DNA from: Tritrichomonas foetus
Lineage: Eukaryota; Parabasalia; Tritrichomonadida; Tritrichomonadidae
Direction of reading: 5' to 3'
Length of the DNA: 64,000 nt
Assembly (NCBI GenBank): GCA_001839685.1
Contig: MLAK01001049.1
Span: 95,396-159,395, forward strand
The translations under genes were made by a program, and so were the position numbers. The notes beneath the pieces were generated by a model. It did not search any database, was not told where the DNA came from, and saw only the letters and a program-made list of their open reading frames with translations. Every line of letters starts with the position of its first letter. The first letter of the stretch is position 1. Below are positions 18,925 to 28,226 of this stretch, piece after piece.

Positions 18925-20121
18925 TTACAATAAATCATCAAATATATCATCGATTTCATTTGTTGTTTTATCATGGAGAGAGAAATTTCGTTGGTGGTTG
19001 TTCCCTGTTGGTATTCCTGGATGAGGTCCATGTCTGTTTGGTGTCGGACTAGAAAACAAGTTTTTCGTATTAAAGCTTGCACTGCTATTACTTAAACGAA
19101 GTGGGTTATTATTTTGAATATTACTGTCCTTTATTCCAGGTGATGAAGTTGGAGGTGCGATTAGCGACTGTTGTCCGGTTTCTGAAGTTTTTTCTGCTGG
19201 TGTATTTAATTGTGAATCTGATTGTTCAATATTAGAATCATCTGCAGACTTTTTAGATTTCATATTCTTAAAGAAAGGATGCTGTAGTGCTTGAGCGGCA
19301 CTTGGACGCTTCATTGGATCTAAATTAAGTAAATCTTTAAGGAGGTCCATCGCTTCAGGCGATGCATTTTGAATAATACATGGCAAAGGTGTTGGCGCAG
19401 ATTGTGGAAGCCTGATTCCAAGCCTAGTTGCTAGCCTCATTCCATCTGGCCAATTACCAGCTCCAGGCGATCCAGTGATTGCGCAGATTTTGAATAATTG
19501 ATCTGTTTCTGAATTCCCTTGAAAAAGTGGCTTCAAAGTGAATAATTCGGCCATAATGCAGCCAACTGCCCAAATGTCAACAGGTGAATTATAAAACTCA
19601 TGATGCAAGCAAATTTCTGGAGCTCTGTACCACCTTGTTGACACGTATTCGGTGTAAGGGGGCCTGCTTCTAATTTCACGTGCCAGTCCAAAATCAGCAA
19701 TTTTCAAAACATTTCCCGACCATAAAATGTTTTCTGGCTTAATATCACGATGGAAAAATCCTTGGCGATGGACAAAACAGAGGCCTTCAAGTAATTGTGA
19801 AATGATATTCCGTATTTCGTCTTCGCTAAATGGTCCGTTATGATTTTGAATAGTTTTAAGTAAAGATCCATCTTCATAAAATTCGGAAACGAGGTAAAGA
19901 TGATCATTTTCGCGAAAAACTTGGAGTAAACGCATTACATTTTCGTGTTTTATTTTTCGTAGGCTTTTAACTTCCTTTAATTGAAGGCATTCTTCGAACG
20001 TTGCAATTCGCTGCTTCATTTTCTTGATTGCGACTATGTCCCCTGTTTCCTTATCACGACACTTTGTAACGACACCGAATGCACCGTCTCCAATAGTGCA
20101 AATCTCTTCAAAACGGCGCAT
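18925..20121 (-). CDS. RCK-family (MAK/ICK/MOK-like) CMGC protein kinase
   Basis: 398 aa Ser/Thr kinase. All catalytic elements are present: Gly loop GDGAFGVV (11-18), K33 in AIKK, E50, HRD 124-126 in FFHRDIKPENIL, DFG 143-145, activation-loop TEY 157-159 in YTEYVSTRWYRAPE, and the CMGC-type insert GSPGAGNWPDGMRLA. LAREIRSRPPYTEY is typical of MAK/ICK. These kinases control the length of cilia/flagella in algae, protists and animals, fitting a flagellate. After residue 290 the tail is Ser/Asn-rich and ends with IDDIFDDLL, a motif shared with the paralogue at 62193. A TAAA overlaps the stop. Start ATG 20121. Confidence 0.93.
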   Translation of the reverse strand: MRRFEEICTIGDGAFGVVTKCRDKETGDIVAIKKMKQRIATFEECLQLKEVKSLRKIKHENVMRLLQVFRENDHLYLVSEFYEDGSLLKTIQNHNGPFSEDEIRNIISQLLEGLCFVHRQGFFHRDIKPENILWSGNVLKIADFGLAREIRSRPPYTEYVSTRWYRAPEICLHHEFYNSPVDIWAVGCIMAELFTLKPLFQGNSETDQLFKICAITGSPGAGNWPDGMRLATRLGIRLPQSAPTPLPCIIQNASPEAMDLLKDLLNLDPMKRPSAAQALQHPFFKNMKSKKSADDSNIEQSDSQLNTPAEKTSETGQQSLIAPPTSSPGIKDSNIQNNNPLRLSNSSASFNTKNLFSSPTPNRHGPHPGIPTGNNHQRNFSLHDKTTNEIDDIFDDLL

Positions 20122-20799
20122 TGTTCTTTTCGAAAGATATTTTTGAATTTTTATACTTTTTCTATGATTTTCAATCGTTTTTTCAAAATTGAATACAAGA
20201 AAAAACTAACCGACGCAATTTTAAATATTTTTCAGTCAAAAAGTTAATTCTAAACTTTCAAGATATTTTGAATAATTATTCATTCAAAAAGTTTGATAGC
20301 ATCATGCAAATATTTCTATGACAGAAAAATGTTTTCGTGAGAAAATTGTTACAGATTGCAGCTATAATTCCAATTCTTGTTGAATTATGCTTTTAATCAA
20401 TTAACTCAATATTAGCCCAAAATTTATCCATGAACAGTCAGCAACCAATTTAATCTTGAATAATGGACTTTTCTTAGAAAGAAGAACCTAATTTTAAAAA
20501 TTAATTGGGCTTTATATCATATATTGTGTATGATAAAGCAATGAGAATTTTAATTTGAATCTATTCGCAAAAAAATGATTGAATTATTTTTACAATTTTT
20601 CCAAATTAAAATAGCTAAGATACATTTTAATATATAAGTTCATAATTCACAACTCATTTTATAAGTAATTATTTTCTGGAGAATATTCGATTTCATGAAT
20701 TACCAAAATATAAAGAAGAAACAGAAAATTATGATAGATTCATGTTTAAATAAAAATATAGATAGGGATTATAACATCGCAAATAAACACAATTTAATA
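20122..20799. other. Spacer upstream of the RCK kinase
   Basis: About 680 AT-rich bases between the kinase start and the 3' end of the UBXD7-like gene. It contains AAAAAGTT on the plus strand at about 20235-20242 and a related ACTTTTTC near 20155. No gene seen. Confidence 0.5.
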
Positions 20800-21816
20800 T
20801 TAATGTATAATTGACACTCTAATAAATGTGTCTGAAAGCTTCAACTGTTTAATTGTTGAAGACATTTCTCTAATCTCTATATTTGGGTATGCCTGTAGTG
20901 AAATTGAAGACATAGGTGTATTTAAAAGGGAAGCAACTTTTTGATATAGTGATTTCACAGTTTCATTACTACTTATTGTCAATTGTGTACGTTTTTTGTT
21001 TAATGATTCAAGAACTATTGTTATATTATCTGAACCAGCGCTAGAATTATTACAATTTTCATTATCAAAATTTCCATGATTATTATTTATGTCATCTATG
21101 TTATAAGTATTATTATTTATATTATTATTATTATTATTTTCTCTATAATTAAATTGATTGGTGTCATCGAATGTGTCATCATTATTATTACCGTTACTAT
21201 TTTTTTGAGGGGAGGGAGGTGAACTGAGAAGTTCATCTTCATCCAACAAAGGGTCTGCGCAATTTAAATTGAAGTCAAGAGGCGGACCATAGTCATGATG
21301 ATTTGATAAAAAGCTTGTGAGAAATTCTGTGATGTTTTTGGCCTTTATTTCACCTGTGTATTTGTCAACACAATGACCATTGCCAGGATCAATAACGGCT
21401 AAACAAGGAGTGTGCGATATTGAATAAAAATCGAGGAACCATTGCGTGCATTGCTCATCGGGATCGAGCTCGAGGATCTGGAACCTAACCCCGACGTAAT
21501 CGTATAAAAAGAAACGGTCTGAAAGCGGGAGATCTGTTCGCGCCATTTTTAAATAAACTAGAGCCCACTTCTGATTCTTCTTTGCGTCTTCTTGAAAATG
21601 CGTAAATAAATCGTGATTAAGGGATTGAATAATGGGCGGAGCTACAGCGTCAGTAAATTCAGGAGTCGCGTCTACTTTATATCCAGCGTAAAAAAGATTG
21701 AGTGCAGCGAGTAAATCCCACCTGCAAAAAGATAGCAATCGGATAGCTGTATCATCTGTACAATTGCATATTTGAACAAGTTGCTGGATTAATCCAGTTC
21801 TTTGTGCCTCTGTCAT
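20800..21816 (-). CDS. UBA-UAS-UBX protein (UBXD7/Ubx5-like Cdc48 adaptor)
   Basis: 338 aa. N-terminal UBA-like domain (about residues 5-45; LVQICNCTDDTAIRLLSFCRWDLLAALNLFY). UAS thioredoxin-like domain (about 65-170) with WALVYLKMARTDLPLSDRFFLYDYV and HTPCLAVIDPGNG. An Asn-rich low-complexity linker (about 200-255). C-terminal UBX (about 262-338; VLESLNKKRTQLTISSNETV to LSDTFIRVSII). This domain order is that of UBXN7/Ubx5, which link ubiquitylated substrates or cullin ligases to the p97/Cdc48 segregase. The poly-Asn stretch reflects ATT/AAT-rich DNA. Start ATG 21816, with AACTTTTT boxes 17 and 33 nt upstream. Divergent from the Myb gene with 163 bases between starts. Confidence 0.87.
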   Translation of the reverse strand: MTEAQRTGLIQQLVQICNCTDDTAIRLLSFCRWDLLAALNLFYAGYKVDATPEFTDAVAPPIIQSLNHDLFTHFQEDAKKNQKWALVYLKMARTDLPLSDRFFLYDYVGVRFQILELDPDEQCTQWFLDFYSISHTPCLAVIDPGNGHCVDKYTGEIKAKNITEFLTSFLSNHHDYGPPLDFNLNCADPLLDEDELLSSPPSPQKNSNGNNNDDTFDDTNQFNYRENNNNNNINNNTYNIDDINNNHGNFDNENCNNSSAGSDNITIVLESLNKKRTQLTISSNETVKSLYQKVASLLNTPMSSISLQAYPNIEIREMSSTIKQLKLSDTFIRVSIIH

Positions 21817-21832
21817 TTCTCAGTTTTTATGG

Positions 21833-21887
21833 AACTTTTTCTATATGAAACTTTTTTAATGCTCCTGAATCTTATTCGAAACTTTTT
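21833..21887. promoter_or_regulatory. Three AACTTTTT boxes in a divergent promoter
   Basis: AACTTTTT occurs at 21833-21840, 21849-21856 and 21880-21887, all in the 163-base space between the divergent UBXD7-like and Myb genes, spaced 16 and 31 bases apart. It is the densest cluster of this octamer in the window and a candidate transcription-factor site (inference). Confidence 0.4.
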
Positions 21888-21958
21888 GTTATAAGATCAA
21901 ATTTTTGAGAAGTATTTGATATGATAATTGAAATGCTTCTCAATTTTGATCAGCTTAT

Positions 21959-21967
21959 TCACTTTTT
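21959..21967 (+). promoter_or_regulatory. Initiator (Inr) of the Myb gene
   Basis: TCACTTTTT, identical to the Inr at 9504. Start at A21961 leaves a 19-nt leader before ATG 21980. Confidence 0.6.
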
Positions 21968-21979
21968 GAATACATTAAA

Positions 21980-22798
21980 ATGTTTGGGTTCGATGATGAT
22001 GATGATGATTTTGGTGCATTTGATAATCTAGACTTTGGTGAGGCACGTGATCCAACTGACTTTATTACACCAGATACACAACCGACAAATGTTCCCCAAC
22101 CAACATCTCCATCACCATCATTACAATTTCCATTATCACCAATAAATAACACACAATCATTATCACCTGCACCTGCACCATTACAGCAGCCATCAGCAGG
22201 ATATCGTAAATCTAAGTGGACTCCTGAGGAAGATGATATGTTAAGAAATTCTGTAAAAATTCATGGAACTAAGAATTGGACAGCTGTATCAACTTTAGTC
22301 CCTGGAAGAAATCCAAAACAATGCCGTGAAAGATGGACAGCTCAACTTGATCCAGCATTAACAAGAGATGATTGGACTCCACAAGAGGATGCCACGCTTT
22401 TACATATTCATAAACTTCATGGAAATGCATGGGCCAAAATTGCTTCATTCCTTCCAGGAAGATCTTCAAATGCTGTAAAAAACAGATTCAATTGGTTATC
22501 GAGAAGGCATTTTCCTCAAGCAATGAATGCAATATTTGTTCAACCTCAGCCAATTCAATACAATATGCCGCAAATGCAATTCCAAATGCAGATGCCACGA
22601 TATAATAGTCTTTCTCCAGCTCAATGTGGAAACTTTGGTTTCTCTGATCCGTCTCTTGAGCTTCCACCACCGCGACAAGCACAATCAGCCGCTGGAAGTC
22701 TCACAGATAACGCAATCTGGGACGATTATGCACCCTTCCAAACTTCACAATCACCCATTGATGAATTATGTGGTGATTTTGATTGGAATATGAATTGA
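21980..22798 (+). CDS. Two-repeat (R2R3-type) Myb DNA-binding protein
   Basis: 272 aa. Two SANT/Myb repeats: residues 78-123 (KWTPEEDDMLRNSVKIHG to KQCRERWTAQL) and 129-176 (RDDWTPQEDATLLHIHKLHG to NAVKNRFNWLSRR), each with the spaced Trp pattern and a recognition helix. N-terminal to them is an acidic DDDDDDFGAFDNLDF stretch and a Pro/Ser linker, possibly activating. The tail is Gln/Pro/Met-rich. Trichomonad Myb proteins of this kind regulate adhesion genes and one class binds initiator-proximal elements, so this is a plausible regulator, target unknown. Start ATG 21980 is supported by the Inr at 21959. Confidence 0.92.
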   Translation: MFGFDDDDDDFGAFDNLDFGEARDPTDFITPDTQPTNVPQPTSPSPSLQFPLSPINNTQSLSPAPAPLQQPSAGYRKSKWTPEEDDMLRNSVKIHGTKNWTAVSTLVPGRNPKQCRERWTAQLDPALTRDDWTPQEDATLLHIHKLHGNAWAKIASFLPGRSSNAVKNRFNWLSRRHFPQAMNAIFVQPQPIQYNMPQMQFQMQMPRYNSLSPAQCGNFGFSDPSLELPPPRQAQSAAGSLTDNAIWDDYAPFQTSQSPIDELCGDFDWNMN

Positions 22799-23136
22799 AT
22801 AGGCGATTATTTATGTCTTTTAGTTTTTAATAAAGGAAAATTTTATAATAACAATCAATCATTTTTTCATTTTTAGAAATATGTGCAATTAGCCGTTTAT
22901 TAATTGATATCTTATGGGAAGGTTATAATGGTTAGCATTTTGCAAAAGTTGTTTACATATAGGTCTCAATCATTCACTGATATGAAGGAAAAAAAAAATA
23001 AAAACAGTCAGGACAGTTGGTTAATATTCAATATAAAATTGTGTTATGTATAATTATGGCAATTTAATTTTCAAACTATGGAGCACACCATTGCTTCAAC
23101 TGATTCTAAAATTTCAAAAAAAAAAAAAAAAAAAAC
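22799..23136. other. Spacer with poly(A) tract
   Basis: 338 bases between the Myb gene and tRNA-Asp. It ends in a run of about 20 A (23116-23135), which on the minus strand is a T run directly after the tRNA and serves as its Pol III terminator. Confidence 0.6.
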
Positions 23137-23206
23137 TCGCTGGCCGGGAATCGAACCCGGGTCACAGGAACGACAATCCTACATGATACCATTACACTAC
23201 CAGCGA
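23137..23206 (-). tRNA. tRNA-Asp (GTC)
   Basis: 70-nt cloverleaf on the minus strand. Acceptor TCGCTGG pairs with CCAGCGA. Anticodon stem TAGGA/TCCTG (one T-G) encloses loop TTGTCGT, anticodon GTC. T arm is CCGGG-TTCGAAT-CCCGG. No intron and no encoded CCA. A long T run follows the 3' end. Confidence 0.95.
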
Positions 23207-23251
23207 ACTAATTCTTTTGGTTTCAATTAACCCGAAGTATTTCATCGTTCT

Positions 23252-23261
23252 TCATTCTATT
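23252..23261 (+). promoter_or_regulatory. Inr-like element before the GTG at 23264
   Basis: TCATTCTATT fits the Inr. A start at A23254 would leave about 10 nt before the GTG that opens the long frame, a spacing like the other Inr-ATG pairs here. Confidence 0.45.
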
Positions 23262-23263
23262 TT

Positions 23264-25639
23264 GTGAGTCTCCCTTTTTCGCGAAAAACGAATATTGGAA
23301 ATCATATATTTCTTCGCTCGCATTCATTAGGGGAATCTTCTCATGATAACGTAGATCAATCTTTCCAGTCTTTTAACAGCTTGATGGCTGATCTCAAATC
23401 ACCTATTTTTTTTGATAATTCTTTTTCGCTTCCTCATTTGCAATTTTTTTTTACTGATATCGTTGCTAACATTAAAAAGGGAAATACTATCTATGTAGAT
23501 TCAATTATTTCCGCATTTATACCAGTTTTGCAACTGGTTCAACCAGACTCTGCATTCTATAATTTATCCAATCAGTTTTTTCAGTATCTTTTTTTAAAGA
23601 AACCCGAAATAAAGTCACTCTTAAAAGTAGTTGCTTGTTTTGATGTAATGAATTCTAAATTACCACTTTCTTTATCATTTGATCAAATTTTTAATTTAGA
23701 TGGAAAAGAAGCCCAAATAATCCACCAATATGTGCATAATGAATATATTTCTAAGGCTGTAAAATGCTTGGCAATTTCCCTTTCAATCCCCTCTGCTCAC
23801 TTTTCATCAAGCTTTAGTTTTGCTAAACCAGAAAAACATTCAATGCTTCCTGACCCAAATATAATGCTTGAAAATTATGAATGTTTTAATGATGAAGAGT
23901 TATATTATGCGTGCCAGATAGTTCAATATGCCAATAATCTTATTTTCGAAATTGGCTCTCAAAAAGATCATTTAACAATCGAAATATATCGTAATTTTCA
24001 AGATTTAATATTAAACAGTGAACTCACAATTGGTGCATTAAGCAATGCTATTCTTATTCATACAACTCAACCCACAACTGTTGGAATTGTTAGAAATATA
24101 TTTAAAAATATGGACAATGCAACTGGAATTGAACTTTTAAAAGAGTTGTTTTTATTAAACACAACAAAATCTTTTGTGGAACTGATAAAAAGGTTTTCTT
24201 TTATGCCAATTTCGATTTTACATGAAAATTCTGACAGGTTTAATCAATATGTAATTGATCTTATTAATCCTTTTTATCCAAGTATTGAAAAACTTGAAGG
24301 AACCATTTTATCACTTGTTAATATGGTTAAAAATGATGAAGACAAGCAGAAAATTTTACCTTTTCTTGGAACATTTTATTCAATTTTACTTAGAATTTCA
24401 TATGAAAGTTTATTATCAACATTTAAAATTATTCTTGATAATTTTGAATCCATTTCTTTAATAATTCACACTTTTTTTGAAATGATGGTTCTTGAACCAC
24501 AATTTAACAAATCCAAAATAATCCATTTAATTATTTGCATTGTTTCTTTAATTTATTATAATTTGAATAAATTTAATGTTTATTCTATTTCTTCACAAAT
24601 GCTTGAATCAACTATTCAATGCATTTATTATTTCATGTTTATTGAAATGGATGATAAATCTTTCTTGTTTTTTGATATGCAAAAAGCTTTTTCAGAGATA
24701 TCCAAATTTGTAACATTTCATAAAACAGTGTTTAAACGATATGTTGAAAAAGTAATGCCTAAAATGTTATTCCCTGCAGCTGCAGTCATTGGAACAATCA
24801 TTCATCTTAGTCCAACTTTTGTTTTTCATTTAATTAGCCAAAATATTTTTTCTTTTTTAGTTCCTGTTTTTATTGGAACACGAAATGCAGTTTTAAAAAC
24901 TAAATGGACAGAACAGACAATGAAATTATTTTTTGATTTATTTCTTACATTAAGTAATTCTGAAGAACTAGATCCTTCAATAAAAACACATGTACAAACT
25001 TCATATATACTAATATTGGCTGACATTATTCAAAGAAGAGATGAATATCTATTATTACTTTTATCTCATCCAATGTTTGATGTTTTATATAATGCACTAA
25101 ATAATATATTTGAAATTATGAAGTTTCCTGATCCTCCAATTTTAACTGCATCATTGCATTTTTTGCGGATAATATTTGATAATGCAATCATGAGTTATTA
25201 TGAATTACCAAAATTACAACTTTTATTATCAAATATCGAAAAACTATCACAAACAGCAGTTGATGAATTACTTGCATTGACTACTCTTGTTGCACAAGGA
25301 CAAGAAACTTTTCCATACGAAATCGATTGGACTTTACTTCACACATCAAAAGCAACTGATAAACAAAGATTTTATATAAAAATTAAGGCTTTCTTTCCTG
25401 ATTTTGCTTTTATGAATGATATTATTGATGATGTATCAGAAGTATCTACTGAGTTATCTGAGCTTACTGCGAATGGACCAAAAAATCGAAATAAAATTCC
25501 ATGGATTGATCCTTCAAATAATTTAGCATTTCTCACATCATTTAAACCTTATGCAGTTTTAAAGAGAAACACGCCTATGAAAGATTTCAATATAATTAGT
25601 GATGAATACACAGATGAAGAAGAAGAGGAAGATTTTTAA
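23264..25639 (+). CDS. Helical-repeat protein of unknown function, start codon uncertain
   Basis: The frame opens with GTG at 23264 (791 codons); no in-frame ATG exists upstream before a stop at 23248-23250. The first in-frame ATG is 23384 (751 aa). The 40 codons before that ATG look coding (RSHSLGESSHDNVDQSF), and an Inr sits 10 nt before the GTG, so either a non-AUG start or a base error/mutation of ATG is likely. The protein is almost wholly helical with Leu/Ile/Phe-rich repeats resembling HEAT/ARM solenoids (LLKELFLLNTTKSFVELIKRF, LLSLVNMV-type helices). It ends in an acidic DEYTDEEEEEDF tail. No catalytic motif. I do not recognise the family. Confidence 0.75.
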   Translation: MSLPFSRKTNIGNHIFLRSHSLGESSHDNVDQSFQSFNSLMADLKSPIFFDNSFSLPHLQFFFTDIVANIKKGNTIYVDSIISAFIPVLQLVQPDSAFYNLSNQFFQYLFLKKPEIKSLLKVVACFDVMNSKLPLSLSFDQIFNLDGKEAQIIHQYVHNEYISKAVKCLAISLSIPSAHFSSSFSFAKPEKHSMLPDPNIMLENYECFNDEELYYACQIVQYANNLIFEIGSQKDHLTIEIYRNFQDLILNSELTIGALSNAILIHTTQPTTVGIVRNIFKNMDNATGIELLKELFLLNTTKSFVELIKRFSFMPISILHENSDRFNQYVIDLINPFYPSIEKLEGTILSLVNMVKNDEDKQKILPFLGTFYSILLRISYESLLSTFKIILDNFESISLIIHTFFEMMVLEPQFNKSKIIHLIICIVSLIYYNLNKFNVYSISSQMLESTIQCIYYFMFIEMDDKSFLFFDMQKAFSEISKFVTFHKTVFKRYVEKVMPKMLFPAAAVIGTIIHLSPTFVFHLISQNIFSFLVPVFIGTRNAVLKTKWTEQTMKLFFDLFLTLSNSEELDPSIKTHVQTSYILILADIIQRRDEYLLLLLSHPMFDVLYNALNNIFEIMKFPDPPILTASLHFLRIIFDNAIMSYYELPKLQLLLSNIEKLSQTAVDELLALTTLVAQGQETFPYEIDWTLLHTSKATDKQRFYIKIKAFFPDFAFMNDIIDDVSEVSTELSELTANGPKNRNKIPWIDPSNNLAFLTSFKPYAVLKRNTPMKDFNIISDEYTDEEEEEDF

Positions 25640-25822
25640 TTCAATACATCATTCATTTTATTTCTTTAGTCATTATATTTGTGTTAGTAAATAATTTAGA
25701 TATGAAAAGTATTTTATCTCTTTTCCGTTTGATTTATTTTATTTCTTCATGATAAAAGAATCAGCAGCGAGAAAAAGAATCAACAAAAGAATCTCTTTGA
25801 AAGTGTAATGTATATTCATTTT
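25640..25822. other. 3' spacer of the helical-repeat gene
   Basis: About 180 AT-rich bases leading into the structured-RNA candidate; nothing else seen. Confidence 0.5.
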
Positions 25823-25956
25823 CTTATGAGTTGTGTAATTGTGAAGCGAAATGTCAAATGCAGATCAAAAGAGGAACAAACAAATAGATAAATATAATGT
25901 GAACATGGCGGTGGGAAGTCAGCTAACCGAAGCAGTGGTCATGCACAACTCATAGG
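25823..25956. ncRNA. Candidate structured non-coding RNA closed by a 15-bp stem
   Basis: CTTATGAGTTGTGTA (25823-25837) pairs with TGCACAACTCATAGG (25942-25956): 15 bp including two G-U pairs, 11 of them consecutive Watson-Crick. Within the 104-base interior is a GC-richer patch (GGCGGTGGGAAGTCAGC, then AACCGAAGC at about 25907-25933) unlike the AT-rich surroundings, able to form CGGT/ACCG. There is no long ORF. A terminal closing stem with a conserved-looking core is typical of small nuclear RNAs, RNase P/MRP or SRP RNA, but I cannot match a family. On the plus strand GGCGGTGGGAAG loosely recalls the RNase P CR-I region. Strand is undetermined. It could also be a foldback insertion. Confidence 0.45.
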
Positions 25957-26123
25957 GGAAAAAATCTTGCCACAAGTATAATGTTTTCTTTTTTGCCACA
26001 TTATCCAGTGAAGTCAATCACAAATTCAATTAAAAAAATAAGCCTTTGTAGAGCTTGATGGTTTTGTATTGAAATTAAGATTTAGGAGATTTTAAACCAT
26101 TCAAATTTCTTTGCTTGGTCAGT

Positions 26124-26129
26124 TCACTT
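26124..26129 (+). promoter_or_regulatory. Initiator (Inr) of ALG2
   Basis: TCACTT, with A26126 as the predicted first base, 15 nt before ATG 26141. It supports that ATG rather than the upstream in-frame TTG at 26111. Confidence 0.55.
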
Positions 26130-26140
26130 GTGGAAAACAA

Positions 26141-27274
26141 ATGAGTCGTGTTGCATTCCTTCATCCCGATCTCGGAATCGGCGGCGCAGAACGTCTTATC
26201 CTCGATGCTGTTAAAGCAGTCAAATATTCAAATCCGCAAACATCTGTTTGGACCTGCCGATATGAATCCGATCGCGCTTTCAAAGACGCCAGCGAGCACG
26301 AAATTCACATTCATGGAAATTACATTCCAAGAAACCTTTTTGGAATGTTCCATATTCTCTTTTCGCTTTTACGCTTTTTGTGGCTTTCAATCGTTTGTGC
26401 TCTCAAAAGCAATGCCGACATTTTTATCGTCGATCAAATTTCAGCCTGCCTTCCCATTTTAAGGTTGCTTCGTCCAAAAGCGAAAATTATCTTCTATTGC
26501 CATTTTCCAGATCTCCTTCTCGCCAAGCACGATTCAATCAGAAAAATATATCGCATTCCATTCGACTTCCTTGAAAAAACCGGAATAAAGTGCTCAGACA
26601 TCATATTGGTCAATTCCAAATTTACAGCCGGAAAAGTTGAACGTTATCTCGGAATTACAAACGTCGATGTTCTTTATCCATGCGTAGATTGCAGTCATAA
26701 AGCAGATCGAAAGAAGCCAGCCGACCCAGTTTACGTTTCATTAAATCGATATGAAATTAAGAAGAACCACGCTTTAGCAGTCGAAGCTCTCGCCGAAGTC
26801 GTCAAGAAATACAGCAACGCCAAACTTATCATCGCCGGTGGCTACGATACGAAAGTTTCCGAAAATATTATTAATTACAACGAACTACAAAATATAGCGA
26901 AATACAACAAACTTGAAAATAACGTCGAACTCAGAAAGAACATTTCCGATGCAGAAAAGTGGCAGCTGATCGCAGAAAGCACAGCCGTTATTTACACACC
27001 ACAAAATGAGCACTTTGGAATCGTCCCGCTCGAAGCCCTGGCCGTAGGGACGCCTGTCATCGGCTGCAACTCTGGCGGGCCGCTCGAAACAATCAACACA
27101 GACGGATGCGCAATATGCGAACCAAACAAGCAGGCCTTCGCCGATGCAATGATCAGAATTTTCGAAGACAGCGTCGATCGAACAGACGACTTCAAGAAGC
27201 ATGCCCTTAAATTTGGATTTGATGATTTCCGAAAACAATGGGATGACCAAATTAAGAAAGTTATGAATAAATAA
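26141..27274 (+). CDS. ALG2: ALG2-type alpha-1,3/1,6-mannosyltransferase (GT4)
   Basis: 377 aa. Predicted to add the second and third mannoses to the dolichol-linked oligosaccharide on the cytosolic ER face. N-terminal HPDLGIGGAERL (8-19) is the ALG2 signature; FDFLEKTGIKCSDIILVNSKFTA is the conserved central segment. The GT4 EX7E motif is EHFGIVPLE (E290, E298), followed by GTPVIGCNSGGPLET. Hydrophobic stretches at about 70-115 (FGMFHILFSLLRFLWLSIVCAL) fit membrane association. Codon use is visibly GC-richer at third positions than neighbouring unknown genes, as expected for a well-expressed housekeeping gene. The stop overlaps TAAA. Trichomonads make a short Man5GlcNAc2 glycan and keep the cytosolic ALG steps, consistent with this gene. 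Confidence 0.93.
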   Translation: MSRVAFLHPDLGIGGAERLILDAVKAVKYSNPQTSVWTCRYESDRAFKDASEHEIHIHGNYIPRNLFGMFHILFSLLRFLWLSIVCALKSNADIFIVDQISACLPILRLLRPKAKIIFYCHFPDLLLAKHDSIRKIYRIPFDFLEKTGIKCSDIILVNSKFTAGKVERYLGITNVDVLYPCVDCSHKADRKKPADPVYVSLNRYEIKKNHALAVEALAEVVKKYSNAKLIIAGGYDTKVSENIINYNELQNIAKYNKLENNVELRKNISDAEKWQLIAESTAVIYTPQNEHFGIVPLEALAVGTPVIGCNSGGPLETINTDGCAICEPNKQAFADAMIRIFEDSVDRTDDFKKHALKFGFDDFRKQWDDQIKKVMNK

Positions 27275-27638
27275 AGGATAAATTGGTGAATAATAAATCA
27301 TTTAGTCTTATGTAATCATTATATTAATTTGATTTTTTGTAATGATGAACTTGGTGATTGAGAGGTCTGTTTACATATTTCGCCATATTTAGCTAGTGAT
27401 TTGACCTTAAACTGCCCAGTAATGTCTATGAGGTCATTCAAAGTATGCCCTTAAGGTGAAATTTTCACAATTTTAAGGTGAAATACTAAATTAAAATCTC
27501 GCTGAATGAATTTTTTGAATTGTTATTCGGCTTCTTCGACTTTTTATGACTTATCATCCAAATATAGCTTCAAAAAGAGAGAAATGATCATTAAACTTTT
27601 TGAATTCAGAATCTTGGTCGAATTTAGGAAAAAATATA
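27275..27638. other. Spacer upstream of the RPA43-like gene
   Basis: 364 bases. TTAAGGTGAAAT occurs twice (about 27451 and 27473). AACTTTTT lies at 27594-27601, 38 nt before the chosen ATG. No gene seen. Confidence 0.5.
27594..27601 (+). promoter_or_regulatory. AACTTTTT box upstream of the RPA43-like gene
   Basis: The recurrent octamer, 38 nt before ATG 27639; followed by GA as at 9408 (AACTTTTTGA). Role inferred. Confidence 0.35.
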
Positions 27639-28226
27639 ATGTCGATTTTTAGATCAGTTACAGCAAAATTCTTCGTGGACCTTCAACAATACTACATCGG
27701 TGACCTCAAAAAAGCTACCAAACTTGATATTTCTAGTCGCTTGCTTCAGTACGATCCAGATTTAGACGGCGTCATTCTTTCCTTTAGCAATGTTGAACCA
27801 GTATCGAAAAACAAAAACACCGCTGTTTGCTTTTGCTACGCTGACTCGCCATTTGTTCACATCAAAATGAAGGCCACATTTGTTGTCTTCAAGCCATATA
27901 AAGGCTGCCAACTACCAGCGACCGTCACTTTTGTATCATCGTCTGCAGTTTCGTTAACAATTTTTGATTATTTCCAAGGTTTTATTGATCTCGCCGAACA
28001 TCGTGAAAATTGGACTTTTCGAGCCGATAAGTGGACAAACGAGACAGACAGCTTTACACAGAACGATGTTGTTGTTGTTGAAGTGACAGATGTTATTCCA
28101 AACAATGATGGATATTCATTGAATGTGCGTATTTTGCGAAAATCTGAAATACCGCCTGTTGAACCTATTGAGCCAATTGAACAAGCTGGTGAGGAATATG
28201 TTCAAGAAGAAGAAAATTATGAGTGA
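27639..28226 (+). CDS. RNA polymerase I subunit RPA43-like protein
   Basis: 195 aa from ATG 27639 (the frame is open upstream to a TTG at 27600). LLQYDPDLDGVILSFSNVEP near residue 35 matches the diagnostic RPA43 segment (LLxYxxxLxGVxxxYxN). It continues with SPFVHIKMKATFVVFKPYKG (compare PFIHxxVxADFxxFxPxxG) and ATVTFVSSSAVSLTIFDYFQGFID, equivalent to the VNxxSxxHIGxLVxGxFNA part of the S1/OB domain. This is the stalk subunit that with RPA14-type partners binds RRN3 for rRNA transcription. The C-terminus is short and acidic/Pro-rich (PPVEPIEPIEQAGEE). Relatives RPB7/RPC25 are less likely given the DLDGV segment. Confidence 0.75.
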   Translation: MSIFRSVTAKFFVDLQQYYIGDLKKATKLDISSRLLQYDPDLDGVILSFSNVEPVSKNKNTAVCFCYADSPFVHIKMKATFVVFKPYKGCQLPATVTFVSSSAVSLTIFDYFQGFIDLAEHRENWTFRADKWTNETDSFTQNDVVVVEVTDVIPNNDGYSLNVRILRKSEIPPVEPIEPIEQAGEEYVQEEENYE

